A stretch of DNA of 64,000 bases from Haliotis asinina (taxonomy: Eukaryota > Mollusca > Gastropoda > Lepetellida > Haliotidae): the NCBI RefSeq assembly GCF_037392515.1, contig NC_090280.1, forward strand, positions 21,357,618 through 21,421,617, written 5' to 3'. Shown here piece after piece: positions 20,950 to 32,552 of the stretch. Below the pieces are notes generated by a model. The model had not been told where the DNA came from, did not search any database, and saw only the letters and a program-made list of their open reading frames with translations. Position 1 is the first letter of the stretch; the number at the start of each line of letters is the position of its first letter. Position numbers and translations under genes: made by a program.

Positions 20950-21545
20950 ACGTAAGGCACTAGTAGCGCTAAGGTGATGGTAGCCACCATACTCACACTT
21001 CAGACAGACTCGGAACGCTTAAGTGATCGTAACCACCATATCTGAAGACAGATTTAATGCAGTCGAGACTCTAACGTGATCGTATCTTCCATGCCTTCAG
21101 ACAGGCTTGTTACAGTAGTGACACAAAGGTTTTCGTAATTGCCATACCTTAAGACGGACCTACGGCAGTCATAGGGCATCGTCACCACAATAGCTTAAGA
21201 CAGACTTAAGCCAGTAGTAGCGCTAAGGTGATCGTAATCATCATAACTTCAGACGTAGCTCTAATATGAATGTAATTACCATACCTTAAGACGGCTTAAT
21301 TCGGTCATACCGCTGAGGTCATCGTAACTACAATGTTTTAAAACAGGCTTAAGCCAGTCGCGGCGCTGAGGTGATCGTAACTGCAGTGCCGTAAGACAGA
21401 CCCAAGACAGTCATAGGGCTACGGTGATCTTAACTACAATATTCGAAGACGGACATAAGATTGTCGTACAGTTTAGGTTATTGTAACTACCATATTTTAT
21501 ATAATTAAGACTGACGTAAGACAGTCGTAGAGCTACAACACCTTA
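20950..21545 (+). repeat. 52-bp minisatellite, about 11 diverged units
   Basis: Units follow CTTAAGACAGACTTAAGCCAG, then GTAGCGCTAAGGTGATCGTA, then ACTACCATA. The GTGATCGTAA block recurs at about 20970, 21020, 21073, 21127, 21174, 21224, 21264, 21317, 21368, 21420 and 21474, spacing 40-54. Units differ a good deal, so the array is old. Confidence 0.8.
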
Positions 21546-21702
21546 CGGCAGACTTAAACCAGCCGTTTTGACAACAGTACGGTGGAAATCGTTCCCCTAT
21601 TTCCTGTGAGCAATATCGTTTGTCTGCAGGACAGGAATATGAATACATACACAGTACGTTATTGATCCTCATCGGCAACCTTTCAGTCTTAATCGAGGCC
21701 AT
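21505..21702 (-). CDS. Possible cysteine-rich exon (weak third family member)
   Basis: A 65-codon frame contains LCMYSYSCPADKRYCSQEI, then a YCC and a CC cluster, eight cysteines in all. On the minus strand a good acceptor (TCCTGTCCTGCAG) lies at about 21627 and a possible donor (GCC|GTAAGG) at about 21551, which would define a small exon encoding the KRYCSQEIG…YCCQNGWFKSA part. The spacing YCS-x10-YCC loosely resembles the YCS-x11-CC of genes 1 and 2, and the strand is that of gene 2, 2 kb away. Against this, the C-terminal portion runs into the 52-bp minisatellite at 20950-21545, and there is no signal peptide. It may be a decayed paralogue, an exon of another gene or chance. Confidence 0.2.
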   Translation of the reverse strand: MASIKTERLPMRINNVLCMYSYSCPADKRYCSQEIGERFPPYCCQNGWFKSAVRCCSSTTVLRQS

Positions 21703-22312
21703 AAGTATTGTATTACACCCTTCACACAGGATACGTATTACAGAAATACTCAGAATACACTATCTTCCAAGATGACCATAAATGTAATAGTATACAGACA
21801 AATGTTAAACGTTTAAAAACAATTGTATTAGGTAGAGACGCTGGGAAGTTTGCTTGTTAAAGATTTAGCAAAAGCTGAATATATTCACAAAGCGTTAGTA
21901 AAGTTACGACATGTCGTAACATGTTTACCGTAGACTTTGTGGATGGGAATCCTGGAGATCCGGACCCCAGGAAGGATCTTGAACAGATTTTCTCTTTGAA
22001 AGACATCTAGACAGGCCCAATGTTTGATCTAAATACTGTCCAGTAGTGGAACAGAATTGTGACTGTTCATTTACAGGTATAAATGACAACAGCGTATAGA
22101 GCAAATGCATGTGGCATGTTTAATGAGAAAACGCAACATTTGTTCTCCTGTGGGTAGGGGTAGAAAAACATTACACATAAGTGAGTCCGAATTACTTGTG
22201 AGAGCCCGATATTTCGTTGTGGACGGAAACTGGAGACCAAAAATGTAGAAATGCAAATGTCCCTTTAGTTACTTGAGAATCAAACATAATAGTATCATGG
22301 TAAATGATTTTC

Positions 22313-22378
22313 TCTGGTGTCCCCCATCATGACATAGCTGGAATATCGCTGAGAGCTAAAAGTGAGTCATACACACTT
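22313..22378 (+). repeat. SINE A, 3' part
   Basis: TCTGGTGTCCCCCATCATGA and AGCTGGAATATCGCTGAGAG with a worn tail. Confidence 0.75.
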
Positions 22379-22919
22379 TTAAAGGCAAACACTTAAAGGA
22401 AAGCGTGACACTAACCTAATGGGAACAAGGAAATAGCCTTTGTGCATGTGACTCATTTTAAATATATATTTATTCTTGACACTTCTTGAAGGAAATTACT
22501 GTCATTTGCGTGACTCTTACATTTGAATCCCAAATAGTTTTGCGCTTTACGCACGTCATCGATAGACGAATACAAGATACGCTGTTCATTTTAATCTCGG
22601 ATTAACGGATTTCGACATGTTGGTATATTCATTGTATTTTTGTGGAAGGCATTAGCTGAACTAAGGACGGACATGCATGCGAGTTACCATTTACCATGGC
22701 CTCGTTGTAGACTAATGTCAAATGTAGACGTTACTGATATCTGTCAAACAAATTAACACAGCAAGTACTGGTAGTTAGCTATACTCCTGGCCAGGGCGAC
22801 TATTGTTAGCTGCAGCGGGACGCGTCAGTAGGGAGATTCCCATCAAATCCATTCAGACGCTGAAAGCGTTCGATACACGTGTAATTTGACATTGTTTGAG
22901 GGGAAGGGACAGATAGTAA

Positions 22920-23260
22920 CGGGAGATATGGAGAGAGAAAGAGAGAGAGAAAGAGGGAGAGACAGCGAGGGGGAAATACAGGGAGTGTGAGGGAAGAGTG
23001 GCGAGGGAGAGAACAGAATGAGCGGGAGAAACGAGAGAGAGAAGGAGAGAGAAGAGGGAAGGAGAAGAAAGGGAGGGAGACTAAAGTGATTGAGAGAGAA
23101 CGGAGGAAGGGAGAGATATGTATTTATGTATGCATGGATGGATGTATATATGTGTGTATGTGTGTGAGAGAGCGAGAGTGTGCGTGTATATAGTTAAAGA
23201 GATGGGGGGGGGGAGAGTGGGGGCAGGGGCATAAGGAGAGAGAGTGTTTCAAAGGTAAGT
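22920..23260 (+). repeat. GA-rich homopurine tract
   Basis: Long runs of GAGA, GGGAGA and AAGAGG on the plus strand with a short TATG/TGTG insert near 23120-23190. No coding claim is made for the Arg-Glu-rich frame it produces. Confidence 0.85.
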
Positions 23261-23811
23261 GGGGGTTTACGGGGCAATCGAGGTCACTAGAAACCAATTA
23301 CTGCCGCGTCATCAACGCCATTTACATAAAACCTCTTCTACTACAATTACACATGACGTCGCTAGAACGAGGTCACCAGTGATGATTTCACTTTATAATG
23401 AGCCAAACGTTAAAAATCTCGTTTAAAAACTCGTCCAACACCAGTCAGTGATAAACATTCACCATACGTAACATTCTCCACTAGCGGAAACACGGGTCTT
23501 ATCTCTCCCTTTCCCTATCATTATTTTATAATGGAGACCAATTATTGTCAAGTACCACTATTACGTTCCACTGATGGAGCATTTCCTTAATTGAAGTTGT
23601 TTTTGTATGTTAAATACAGGCTTAAATGCTAAGGTAGGCTCCAAGTCAGACGGGTTTCCTTTGAACCTGTAATCAAACCGGAATGTTGAGACAAAGTTTG
23701 TATGTTTGACAGTTGAAAGCCTCTGTTGGGACTATTCCAGCTGCAAAGATTAATCTGAACATGACAACCCACTGATTGACATCATGAGCATCTATTGATG
23801 CATTTGTGAGA

Positions 23812-23897
23812 CGATGACCAACGTCAACCACCCGAACACGTTAATCACTTCTTACGACAAGCAACGGTTGCTGGAAATCAATTCTAACCTGAGAAAA
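23812..23897 (-). repeat. SINE B, 5' part
   Basis: TCTTACGACAAGCAACGGTT and AATTCTAACCTGAG in reverse orientation. Confidence 0.65.
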
Positions 23898-25570
23898 AGG
23901 TTTACTTGTTACTTGTTTAGCGTATATAAAATCATTTTCCTTTACATCTCTCCCATGCAGCTATATTTTACACCGACAATAAAATTAAAATCAACTTCAA
24001 AATACGAATGAAATTAGCATCAAAATGTCAACTAAGAGACGTATTCGCGACGATGAGGTATCTCTGACCCAGGGTCTTCATGCAACAACCCACAGTCATA
24101 TGGTCATACAGCACTGCTTACCTGGAAACGTAAATCAACATTCACAAATACCCTGAACAGAAATAATTATCCATTCTTGTTCATTCATCTGTTTACCCAG
24201 TTTCCCTGTACAACATCTTCACACATAAAAGAGAGCCTTACCTTATTCCTGGCTATAAGCCACACTGTGTCGGGACAAGCTATTGAAATGTACCGAGGAC
24301 GAATGAGCCTGCACACGCGGTCTCCCGCTTTAATAGCTGCAAGGACGTGACTGCAGGCCGATTGTTTGCTGTGTCAGAGATCGGCAATCGAGGTGCAGCC
24401 CTATTTCGTCATTCACTTCCTGGATTACGATAAGGACGAAGCTTTGGTAATTGAGAAAATATACAATTACGGACATACATGATCTTGGTCCGGAGATCTT
24501 CCCAGATCCTGAAAAAAATATATAGTGAACACAATATAAACCAGGCTGCTTCATGGAGCACTTGTCATTTATGTTAATTAGGGAGCGCTGGGACTCGCCT
24601 TAAGAAGAATATACAATGTCATGTATTTGTTTCCCGACCCAAAACCCCGCCCATCGGACCCTTCACCATTGTATTTAACGTTCTTCCAGGATCCATTCAG
24701 ACATGTATCATTCGTTCAAACATCAAATATAGATTCCGTTTATTACGACAAAAATATTTTGACAGTTTATTCTTTTCTCATTTAACACGGGTGTGATACA
24801 TTTCAGTTTGTTGTCTTTTTTCATGACAACTCTCTCACTTACACATATGCACACGCACACACGGTCATTCGCACACCCAAGCAATCGAGTTTCCTTTGAA
24901 AAAATTTGAATGCAATAAATACTTGTCTATTTCTTCATTACCATTTTCCTTATCTTCTTCCGTCCTGAAAACAAACCAAACCGTCATGGTAGTTTTGTGC
25001 GGAAAGTCGGAAAACAGACTGCACTGTCAAGACTGTGTCCAACTTAATTTACCACTTTCAGTGTTTCAAGTGAGTGTCTCAAAAACAATTTTGAATCAAA
25101 CATTCGTGAAGTTGAACATTAAGTGTGTACTAGGAGCACTTCAATGTGACATATGTCTGACGCTGGTAACGTAATAGGTCACGTGGGTGAGAGTGCGAAT
25201 GACTTTTTTTATTAGTCTGAAACTAGTTTTTCGAGAATTCGCGATTTGGATCGGAAACAGTCTCATCCAATTTTAACTACGCTTAAATGAGATTAAAACT
25301 GAACAGAATCTGACGCGACGCCCCACACGCCCACAGCGTTCTCGACCTTTCTTGTGATGTCTGTGTTTACTGTAGGGCCGAGTCGCATTTACCGGCAGTT
25401 TTCGTTTATTGTGACACGTCAAGGTTTCTTCTGCGTTGTGGTCAAAATATGTGACGAGGGAAAGTCCAGACAATGATTAGAGCCTTGTGATTGGCCGCAT
25501 ATGTCCCTTCGTATGTCTACGGTATATGGAAAGAGGGGGAAAAGGGGAGGCTTGTTTCTACCCAAAACAG
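23898..25570. other. No gene recognised
   Basis: Several short frames occur, among them 24330-24554 (-), which follows a fair acceptor (TATATTTTTTTCAG on the minus strand), and 24896-25174 (+). None shows a recognisable domain or paired exon structure. A CA-rich patch lies at 24840-24880. Confidence 0.35.
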
Positions 25571-25659
25571 TAGGAGCTGCATATGGTTGTAGAAGTAGTA
25601 GTGCTAGCTGTAGAAGTAGTGGCAGCAGAAGCACGAACAGGTAGCTATATCGTACAACG

Positions 25660-26460
25660 ATCTGCCATCTTGCCACCATATGTCACCATCCTGTCACCAC
25701 GTCACAGTCTTGTCACCATGGCTCATATTGTCACCCTCAGGTTTTCTTGTCACCCTCAGATTACCAGCATGTCACCATCCAGTCACCATGTCAGCATCCC
25801 GCCACCATGTCACCGTCTTGTCACCTTCATGCCACCATCTTGCCACCACTCTGTCACTATTTTGCCATCATATTGTCAGCATCATGTCAGCATTTTGTCA
25901 TCATCTCCTCTCTATGTCATCTAGTCAAAATCTTGTCTCCCTCAGGTCACCATCGTCTCAAACTTATGTCATATCATACCACCATCATACCACCACCCGG
26001 TCACCACATCACCATGTTGTCACCATTTTATCATCCTCATCTCACCATGTCACCCTCATGTCATCATCTGGTTGCCATCCTAACACCCTCATGGCACCAT
26101 CATGCCACCATTTTGTCATCATGTCATCATCTTGTCACATGAGACCAGCTTCTTCTTAGCATTTCCTCATCTCTTCATTTTGTCACCATTTTGCCACCGT
26201 CATGACAGCATCATGTCACAATCCTGTCACCATGTCGTCATTTAGCAATCATGATGCCAGCATCTCGTCTGTCATCATTTCCTCTTTTTGTTATCATCAT
26301 ACCATCATCTTGTCACCATGTTATCACATTCATACCACCATCATGTCACCACCCTGTCATCATTTTGTCATCAGGTCATCATCTTGTCATCATCATGGCA
26401 GCATCATGACATCATCTCTTTACTTCATCATCTTGTCAATATCATGGCATCATCCTATTT
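25660..26460 (+). repeat. TCACCATCNTG-type imperfect tandem array
   Basis: About 800 bases of GTCACCATCTTGTCACCATC-like words with a basic period near 12-15, much more diverged than the array at 6880-8755 and with TG interruptions. The stretch 25575-25640 upstream is a GTAGAAGTAGTAG-like run. Open frames of 60-160 codons here are by-products. Confidence 0.85.
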
Positions 26461-26469
26461 TATTGCAAT

Positions 26470-27020
26470 CCATCGCTGACGTGGTGGGATGTGTCATAAC
26501 CCTTGTCACGTACGAATTTCGACAAGCATATATATATATAGCAACTGTGGAAGTAACCTCTCAACAGCTGATCGCATTACAAGGACACATAAACATCCTC
26601 ACAGTGACATCAAACTCTGGGTCATTCTGCTGACAACACGCGGAGGTATAAGCACAACCTGATATTTCAGCAGATTTTTAGAAACTGACGCTCACAGCTC
26701 TCTAAATGGGACACTGGAACATTATTTATATCCCTACATCCCATCACTCGTGGCGAAGGACGCGTTCATTGTGGTGGAGCGGATTTTATTTCCTGTCTTA
26801 CCCGATCGGGATAGAGCTGTCTTAGTCTGTGAATTTGACACCACGATGTGAAAATGAAGTGAAGTTACAAGAACAATCAAACAAACAATATTTGTGTTTC
26901 AAATATATTGTCTGAAAAGGCTGAGTGAGGGCTAAGACAGTCAAATATATCTCCGTACTGTGCACTACGTCCAACCTACAGTTGGGTTGTTTTGGAATGA
27001 TAGTGTGTGTACTTATATCG
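26470..27020. other. No feature seen
   Basis: No domain, repeat copy or splice-bounded exon recognised. Confidence 0.35.
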
Positions 27021-27021
27021 C

Positions 27022-27196
27022 GCAGGGGGTGGGGTGCCTTATGGTTAAAGCGTTCGCTCGTCACGCCGAAGATCCGGGTTCGATTCCCCACATGGGTACA
27101 ATGTGTGAAGCCCACTTCTTGTGTCCCCGCTATGATTTTGCGGTATTATTACATGAGCGTCGTAAAACCAAGATCACTCACTCACTCACTCATATC
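27022..27196 (+). repeat. SINE A, full length
   Basis: Complete: GGTGGGGTGCCTTATGGTTA, AAGCGTTCGCTCGTCACGCC, GGTTCGATTCCCCACATGGG, TGTGTGAAGCCCACTTCT, then the GTCGTAAAACC tail and (CTCA)n. A good reference copy. Confidence 0.95.
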
Positions 27197-27199
27197 GTG

Positions 27200-27560
27200 C
27201 CCAACGACCTCTAACTTCCACGTTTTAAAACATGGCTTTTGCGCAAAGCACTAATCAAGTGATCCTGTGAGGCCCTGGAAGATTAAAAGCCATATGACCA
27301 TATCATCCTACCCGGTACCCATCCACTGCCAAACTCCATTCACGAGGTGAATGCTTATAGTGCTAACATCCAAAGCAGGCATATCATTACCCCGGATAAC
27401 CCAAACTGCCTGTTAGAAGGTTACAGACTTATCCCACTGGGTACCCGCAGTTTCTGCTGGGTGAACAGAGGCAATTTTGAACAAACTCACTTGTCTAACG
27501 TGAGACCACTTGTGCCACATGTGCTTTGTTGTTCAGCATGACTGAAGTCCTTAAGTCTCT
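27200..27560 (+). repeat. Dispersed repeat family C, copy 2
   Basis: Second copy of the repeat at 9968-10250, with the TTTTAAAACATGGC block, the ATGACCATATCAT-TACCCGGTACCC block and the CAGAGGCAATTTTGAACAAA block. It directly follows a full family A SINE. Confidence 0.6.
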
Positions 27561-28246
27561 CTAGACTTCAGCTTCCAAATAGGGTCACTCATGCAAAGGC
27601 TGTCCTGAGCGCCTGTTTTCTGTTGCTAGCACTACACGCAAGTGTGTTTGGTATTGTCGGATCCTGTCACGCTGCTCAGTCGTAACTCTAGTCTACAAAT
27701 CAAGTATAAACAGAAAATGAACTACAAAATGTCCCCATGTCAGGCGGTTACTACGAATAGGGCGATTTCTTGCGACTGGTTGACGAACACATTTCACAGA
27801 TACCATATCGGTTCATCGTGTTTGCTCACTGAGATATCAAGCTGCGATTTATCGTGGATATCGAAGACAAATGTTTTGATATGACTAAAAACAGTAAAAT
27901 GATAAATGTATGATACTGAAGGGGGGTTATATCATTCATATAAACGTAATACTGACATGCATATGTCGCCAGTTTCCGGCCATATCACACCTATTGACAT
28001 GCCGACCTGTTGCAACGACATAAATAGATAATCTTGTGCACAGATCAGACATAAAGTGTTTGGTCCTCGAGGGCCACCCGGCGAAGCACACTGGCGAGCG
28101 ACTGACAGCAGTGCGAATACCCCATGGGACTCGGTACCATTCTTCAGCATCATTTTATCATGTACACATCATAATTATTTTAGGCTCAAAACCATTTAAT
28201 AGCCTCTCATGATATAATTACTCCGAGTGGAACAGATATTAGTTTA
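27561..28246. other. No feature seen
   Basis: Short frames at 27642-27884 and 27932-28153 have no recognisable content. Confidence 0.35.
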
Positions 28247-28378
28247 TCCCCGAAAGCCTTGTGGTTAAGCATTCCCTTATCACACCAAACACCAAGTTCG
28301 ATTCCTTGTGGGAAAAAAAATTCTAACGTCCCCTGTGTAAATATTGCGAAAAGTGGCGTCAGGCCTTATTACTCACTT
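28247..28378 (+). repeat. SINE A, diverged
   Basis: AGCCTTGTGGTTAAGCATTC, GTTCGATTCCTTGTGGG and AAAAGTGGCGTCAGGCC. Confidence 0.7.
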
Positions 28379-28447
28379 CCCGAAACATCGAGCGCCAGAC
28401 AGTGTAAGAATATATCCTATCTGTTTTCGTCTTTTGGTATGACTGGA

Positions 28448-28510
28448 ATCGAACCCATAACCGTCTGCTATCTGGGCAGACGCTCAATCCAGTAGACCAC
28501 GGACGCTATC
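28448..28510 (-). repeat. tRNA-like head (pseudo-tRNA or SINE 5' end)
   Basis: On the minus strand GCGTCCGTGGTCTACTGG begins a tRNA-like 5' half; a GTCTGC/GCAGAC helix resembles an anticodon arm and GGTTCGATTCC is a perfect B box. The acceptor arms do not pair, so it is not a functional tRNA. It differs from the family A head and may mark another SINE. Confidence 0.45.
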
Positions 28511-29700
28511 GATGAAATACGTACAACGATTTCGAAAATATGTACAAAGACTGAATGTTGTTTTTGTTTCAGTTGTTGTCTCGAAGCCTCTACCTACATT
28601 TTTTAGGAGGTATTAGAATCGAGGGATTGCAGGCACCGCAATTTGGAACGATAGCATTCGTTTGGAACGAAGTGATTCGAACATTTCTTCAAGGCAGAAG
28701 ACTTAAGTTCGATTCCTTACTCTATTAGAATGTATGAAGTACATTTATAGTGTCTCGTGTATTGATAATGCTAGCTTAATTGGAAAAAGCGTCGAGACAG
28801 TCACTGGAAGAATGATCGTATGTTACATAATGTAGGTCGGACGTCGGACGTCGGACGTCTTGGGTACACTTTTTGAATGGATATCACGGGGGTTTCAAGA
28901 AATTTACTGCGTCACGAGGATTGCAATCAGGAGGGTGGGGTTGGGTCGGGTCGGGGAGAGTATTGCGTTACAAGGTACAGCCATGGGTTGGGTGACACGA
29001 AGCTTGCAATCTGTCGAGTTGGAGGACACGAGGGTTGGTGACCTTGCATCTTTGCTAGCAATCTATTTAGCACTGAGGTTCAAGTGCCTGGAGCACTCCA
29101 TGTGACCTGAGTGACAACAATCCCGCCTATGTTCACGTTCCAGCACGTAGCAGGAGCATGCTGTTGAATCACACCGGTGAAACTTGGAAACTTGCTAACT
29201 TGCTAACCACATCTGCCTTACTCTTTCGCAGAATATATGCACGTTTTGTTGATTGTAGATCTCATGGTTGGTTGACCTGACTTTCCAGTTCCTTTGGTTA
29301 CTTGACAAGTTCCCTACGTGGTTGTGCACCTGGTAAGGATTTCGTAATCGGAAATGTTTGCACAATGTCTAAAGACAACTTCCCCGTCCCTCCTTAGAGC
29401 AAACTACACGCTCCTTTATCGACCAGGTCAACTACTAAAATGTGAGCCTTAAGTGTCTCTGATGATATATTGCTATTTTGTATTGGGTGGTGAAGGTGTG
29501 GTTGGGGGTGTGGAGTGTGAACGATTTGCAATCTTTAAACACCAACACATTTCCTGTAACATACATTGGTAAGAAAGTGTGTCGACTGGGTTGGGGGTGG
29601 GTTCTGGGGGATAGCGTGGGATGAGGGTACAATGGGATTTTAAGTTAGGCTCGGGCTTGGGAGAGAGTCTGGAGGATTCATAAATCTCGATGTGACGACA
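28511..29700. other. No gene recognised
   Basis: Contains a short GTCGGAC tandem (28834-28859, period 7). The remainder shows no domain or repeat copy that I can name. Confidence 0.35.
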
Positions 29701-29754
29701 TTTAAATATTTAGACCCCTCCACCGCCCGTTACGCACCCTCATGTTCGTGCTTA

Positions 29755-29860
29755 GTCACTCACACCCTTTACCACGTTCACAGACACATTCACACACATA
29801 CACACACACACACTTGACCACCCACCTACACCAGCGCGCACACACTGAAACACACAAACA
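29755..29860 (+). repeat. CA-rich degenerate microsatellite
   Basis: Repeated CACA and ACAC words with interruptions. Confidence 0.7.
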
Positions 29861-29892
29861 CATTCTCGCCCTCTTTTTGTCAGTCACTAGAA

Positions 29893-29985
29893 GTTGAAGT
29901 CGGTTCGCTGACTTCTTCGATACACGCCACCGCGTCCCAACTGCTTAGATCGATGTTGGATCCGAATCATTCATTCTAGCCAGTT
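29893..29985 (+). repeat. SINE B, fragment
   Basis: GTCGGTTCGCTGACTTCTTC and ACTGCTTAGATCGATGTTGG. Confidence 0.6.
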
Positions 29986-30019
29986 TATTGTGCTTTATGT
30001 GACAACACGTTATAGGATT

Positions 30020-30146
30020 TCGGGTTATCTTCAGCAACCCATGCTTGTTCTGCTGGTCAGGTTCGCTGACTTGGTTGACACATGTCATCGTATCCCAACT
30101 CAGATATTTTTGCTGTTGATCACTGGATTGTCTGATCCAGACACAC
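30020..30146 (+). repeat. SINE B
   Basis: TCTTCAGCAACCCATGCTTG, GGTCAGGTTCGCTGACTTGG and GTTGATCACTGGATTGTCTG; tail missing. Confidence 0.8.
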
Positions 30147-30231
30147 GAGATGACCGAGGGAGTAAATTTATGCTAATTCCTCAGTCTCTCAAAACGTTGT
30201 ATGATGGATATCAAGACAGCAAACCCTGACT

Positions 30232-30322
30232 GAAATGCATATTGTATCCATGTTGGGAATGGAACCCGGGTCTTCGCGTGACGGGCGAACGCCTTGACCA
30301 CTAGGCTACCCGACCGCCCCTT
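30232..30322 (-). repeat. SINE A, 5' part
   Basis: GGAATGGAACCCGGGTCTTC and CCTTGACCACTAGGCTACCC. Confidence 0.85.
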
Positions 30323-31067
30323 GGCGCATGGTGTGTTACTGTGTTTTTGTCCACATCAAAAAGATATTGTCCGACTTAAAGAATCAAGGAATAGTTTGAA
30401 AGCTTCTCCTGCAAAACATTCAAATAAATTTAATAATTACACGGACTATTAAGTATTGTCATGCATTATTGACCGAGGACCAGAAGGATAGGACACTGGT
30501 CACCATGTTCACTCATCTCTCTGAAAGTCATGTTCGACTCTGTATATGGCTAAAATATGCGAAGCGAAGCGTATTTCCGATATTTTTAGTGAATACTAAT
30601 GAAAACAACTAAAACACTAACTTTAATTTCATAGTGACAGTTTCATGTTCTTCACTGTGGTGAAAACCTCAGAAATCGACAACTCATCCTGGCCTTGCTG
30701 CGCAGTTACAATAGTTATTTTGCACCACAAAATCACAAAAACACATGCTTGCCAAACAATTGATTTCCTCCATTATTTTCTCATTTCAATTCTGTCTTCA
30801 TGTCAATGACCACTGAAAACACGTGCAGCACTCGCCGTGAACCTAACAAGATGACAATAGGTATCAACACGGAACTCTATGAACTTTGCAGTGAACTATG
30901 TAGATAGTGTTAGTTGTGGTGATTCGGGATTGTACAAGATGCACATGGTTGTCATCCTGGATGTGACGCTACCCCTCTGAAAAAAATAAACAAACCTCGC
31001 CTTGGTCCCGACAACATGGAACTCGAGACATAATCGTGAAGCAAGGTCTGCATATGTTCCCGTGTGA

Positions 31068-31182
31068 AAAAAATCAAAAACAACAGATTCGCGGACATGG
31101 TTGTTGAATGACATCGCATCCAACTGCTCACGTTGTTGATCACACGATTGTCTCACCCATTAGTTACAGACCACCGCTAACA
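31068..31182 (+). repeat. SINE B
   Basis: CGCGGACATGGTTGTTGAAT, GTTGTTGATCACACGATTGT and TTACAGACCACCGCT. Confidence 0.7.
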
Positions 31183-31195
31183 AACGTCAATGTTT

Positions 31196-31262
31196 TGTGA
31201 GTGAGTAAAGTTTTACGCCGCTTTTAGAAATAGCACAACGCGGGGACACCAGAAATGGCATT
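31196..31262 (-). repeat. SINE A, 3' part
   Basis: TGTGAGTGAGTAAAGTTTTA followed by CGCCGCTTTTAG and GGGGACACCAGAAATGG. Confidence 0.85.
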
Positions 31263-31391
31263 CGTATTGGACGCCTTGCATGAGGGCATTTTGTAGTTGA
31301 ATTTCTGGCGGCACGTGCCTTGTAGACTAGAGTTACATTTGTGCGACTAAGTAGCTTTGACTTTTGACTTTGTTTTTCAAGAAAAGATCGT

Positions 31392-31465
31392 CACTGCAGA
31401 AGAGCGTCATAAGTCGTGCCCCTGGAAGCCTCCAGGGACATGACTTATGACACTTTTCTGCAGTG
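31392..31465. repeat. Short palindrome, fold-back MITE-like
   Basis: The outer block CACTGCAGAAGAGCGTCATA pairs with a TATGACACTTTTCTGCAGTG counterpart, and the inner CCCTGGA pairs with TCCAGGG, leaving only about 5 bases of loop. A few mismatches are present. No target duplication is evident. Confidence 0.65.
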
Positions 31466-31619
31466 TCCACCTCATTCAACACGGGTGTTCAAGGGTGAAA
31501 AAATATAAAATGAAACAGTAGAAACTAAAAACAAACCTCACCTTCCAGTGACGCCATGTTTACATGTGTGAATTTCAGGACGAGACCGACAAATCACGAA
31601 ACGGAGCCGAGAGATTTCG

Positions 31620-31805
31620 GAAGATGGCCGGTCTTGTTTCAAGTATTACCGACATTGCCTCCGCTACGGGCCTTGTGTTTATCCTATTACCGCTAAACTA
31701 CCGATATCGCTGCAGTTGTTTCTCGAGTGGGCTGCTCTTGTGTACATTTGAGATGCAATTCCTTTAAATTTGCTGTAATTCCTTCAGTTACTTAGGGAGG
31801 CCTGA
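31620..31805 (+). repeat. Dispersed repeat family D, copy 1
   Basis: About 180 bases also found at 37787-37965, with TCTTGTTTCAAGTATTACCG, ACTACCGAT, GAGTGGGCTGC, ACATTTGAGATGCA and TTCCTTCAGTTACTTAGGG in the same order. Class unknown; divergence around 10-15% by eye. Confidence 0.75.
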
Positions 31806-32550
31806 ACTTGCACTCCACAAGTTCCATACTGGACAGCTGCGTTCCGTTACATATATATTTTTGTTACCTACCTTAGAAATCCAAATCTAAATCGACAATG
31901 CATGAAAATTATATTGTCTTCACATACAACACCATCAGCTGATATTTAATATACACGTCCTGGCTGGAAAACATGTTGATTCCAACTGATTTGAATTCAA
32001 TAATTATTACATTTCATTTGGTGCAATAACACGTAGTTGGAATTTTGGAGGTGCGGTGTTATGCAAGAAAATAACAAACAATCGGCTGATAATCACACGT
32101 AGGACACCCCCTCCAAAGATATATATGCTGTATTCTAGTGTTTAACATCAGACAAACAGGACGTCATAACAACATTAGTTGTTGGTGGCTGAATGTCAAA
32201 TGTTGTTGACCTACCTCAGAGGTTCCCGCACGTCCAAATCAAATGCAGATACGATGTAATATACACCATTTTAAGCCTGCAAATGTCAGGGAACACATTT
32301 AATCTAAATATTGTCACTCGTTGATGCAGAAATATGAGACAGTGTTTGTGAACGTTTGTCAACTACAATTACACGTATGGTATGCGGTGTCCGAGGGAAT
32401 CGTGAACATGACCCAGGGCAAGACTGAGATATTGCGATCCTACTAAACGTATATGAGACAAAGTCGCATCTGAGTGCTTGGATACATAACCCCTTGTGTT
32501 GTAACAAAATACCTGACATCCACAGCACTAATCAGTTTCCCGGTCCGACC
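31806..32550. other. No feature seen
   Basis: AT-rich; no credible frame. Confidence 0.35.
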
Positions 32551-32552
32551 AG

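Noticed and set aside
22987-23193. Arg-Glu-rich 68-codon frame
   Set aside because: Product of the GA-rich tract.
24246-24510. Minus-strand stretch between a fair acceptor and donor, possible upstream exon of gene 2
   Set aside because: The sites are only moderate, the frame stops inside, and nothing links it to gene 2 beyond strand.
25583-26633. Frames of 60-160 codons rich in Ser, His and Pro
   Set aside because: They follow the degenerate TCACCATC array; no domain or splice structure.
27040-27100. tRNA genes suggested by A- and B-box sequences at many SINE heads
   Set aside because: Acceptor and anticodon arms do not fold; these are tRNA-derived SINE heads.
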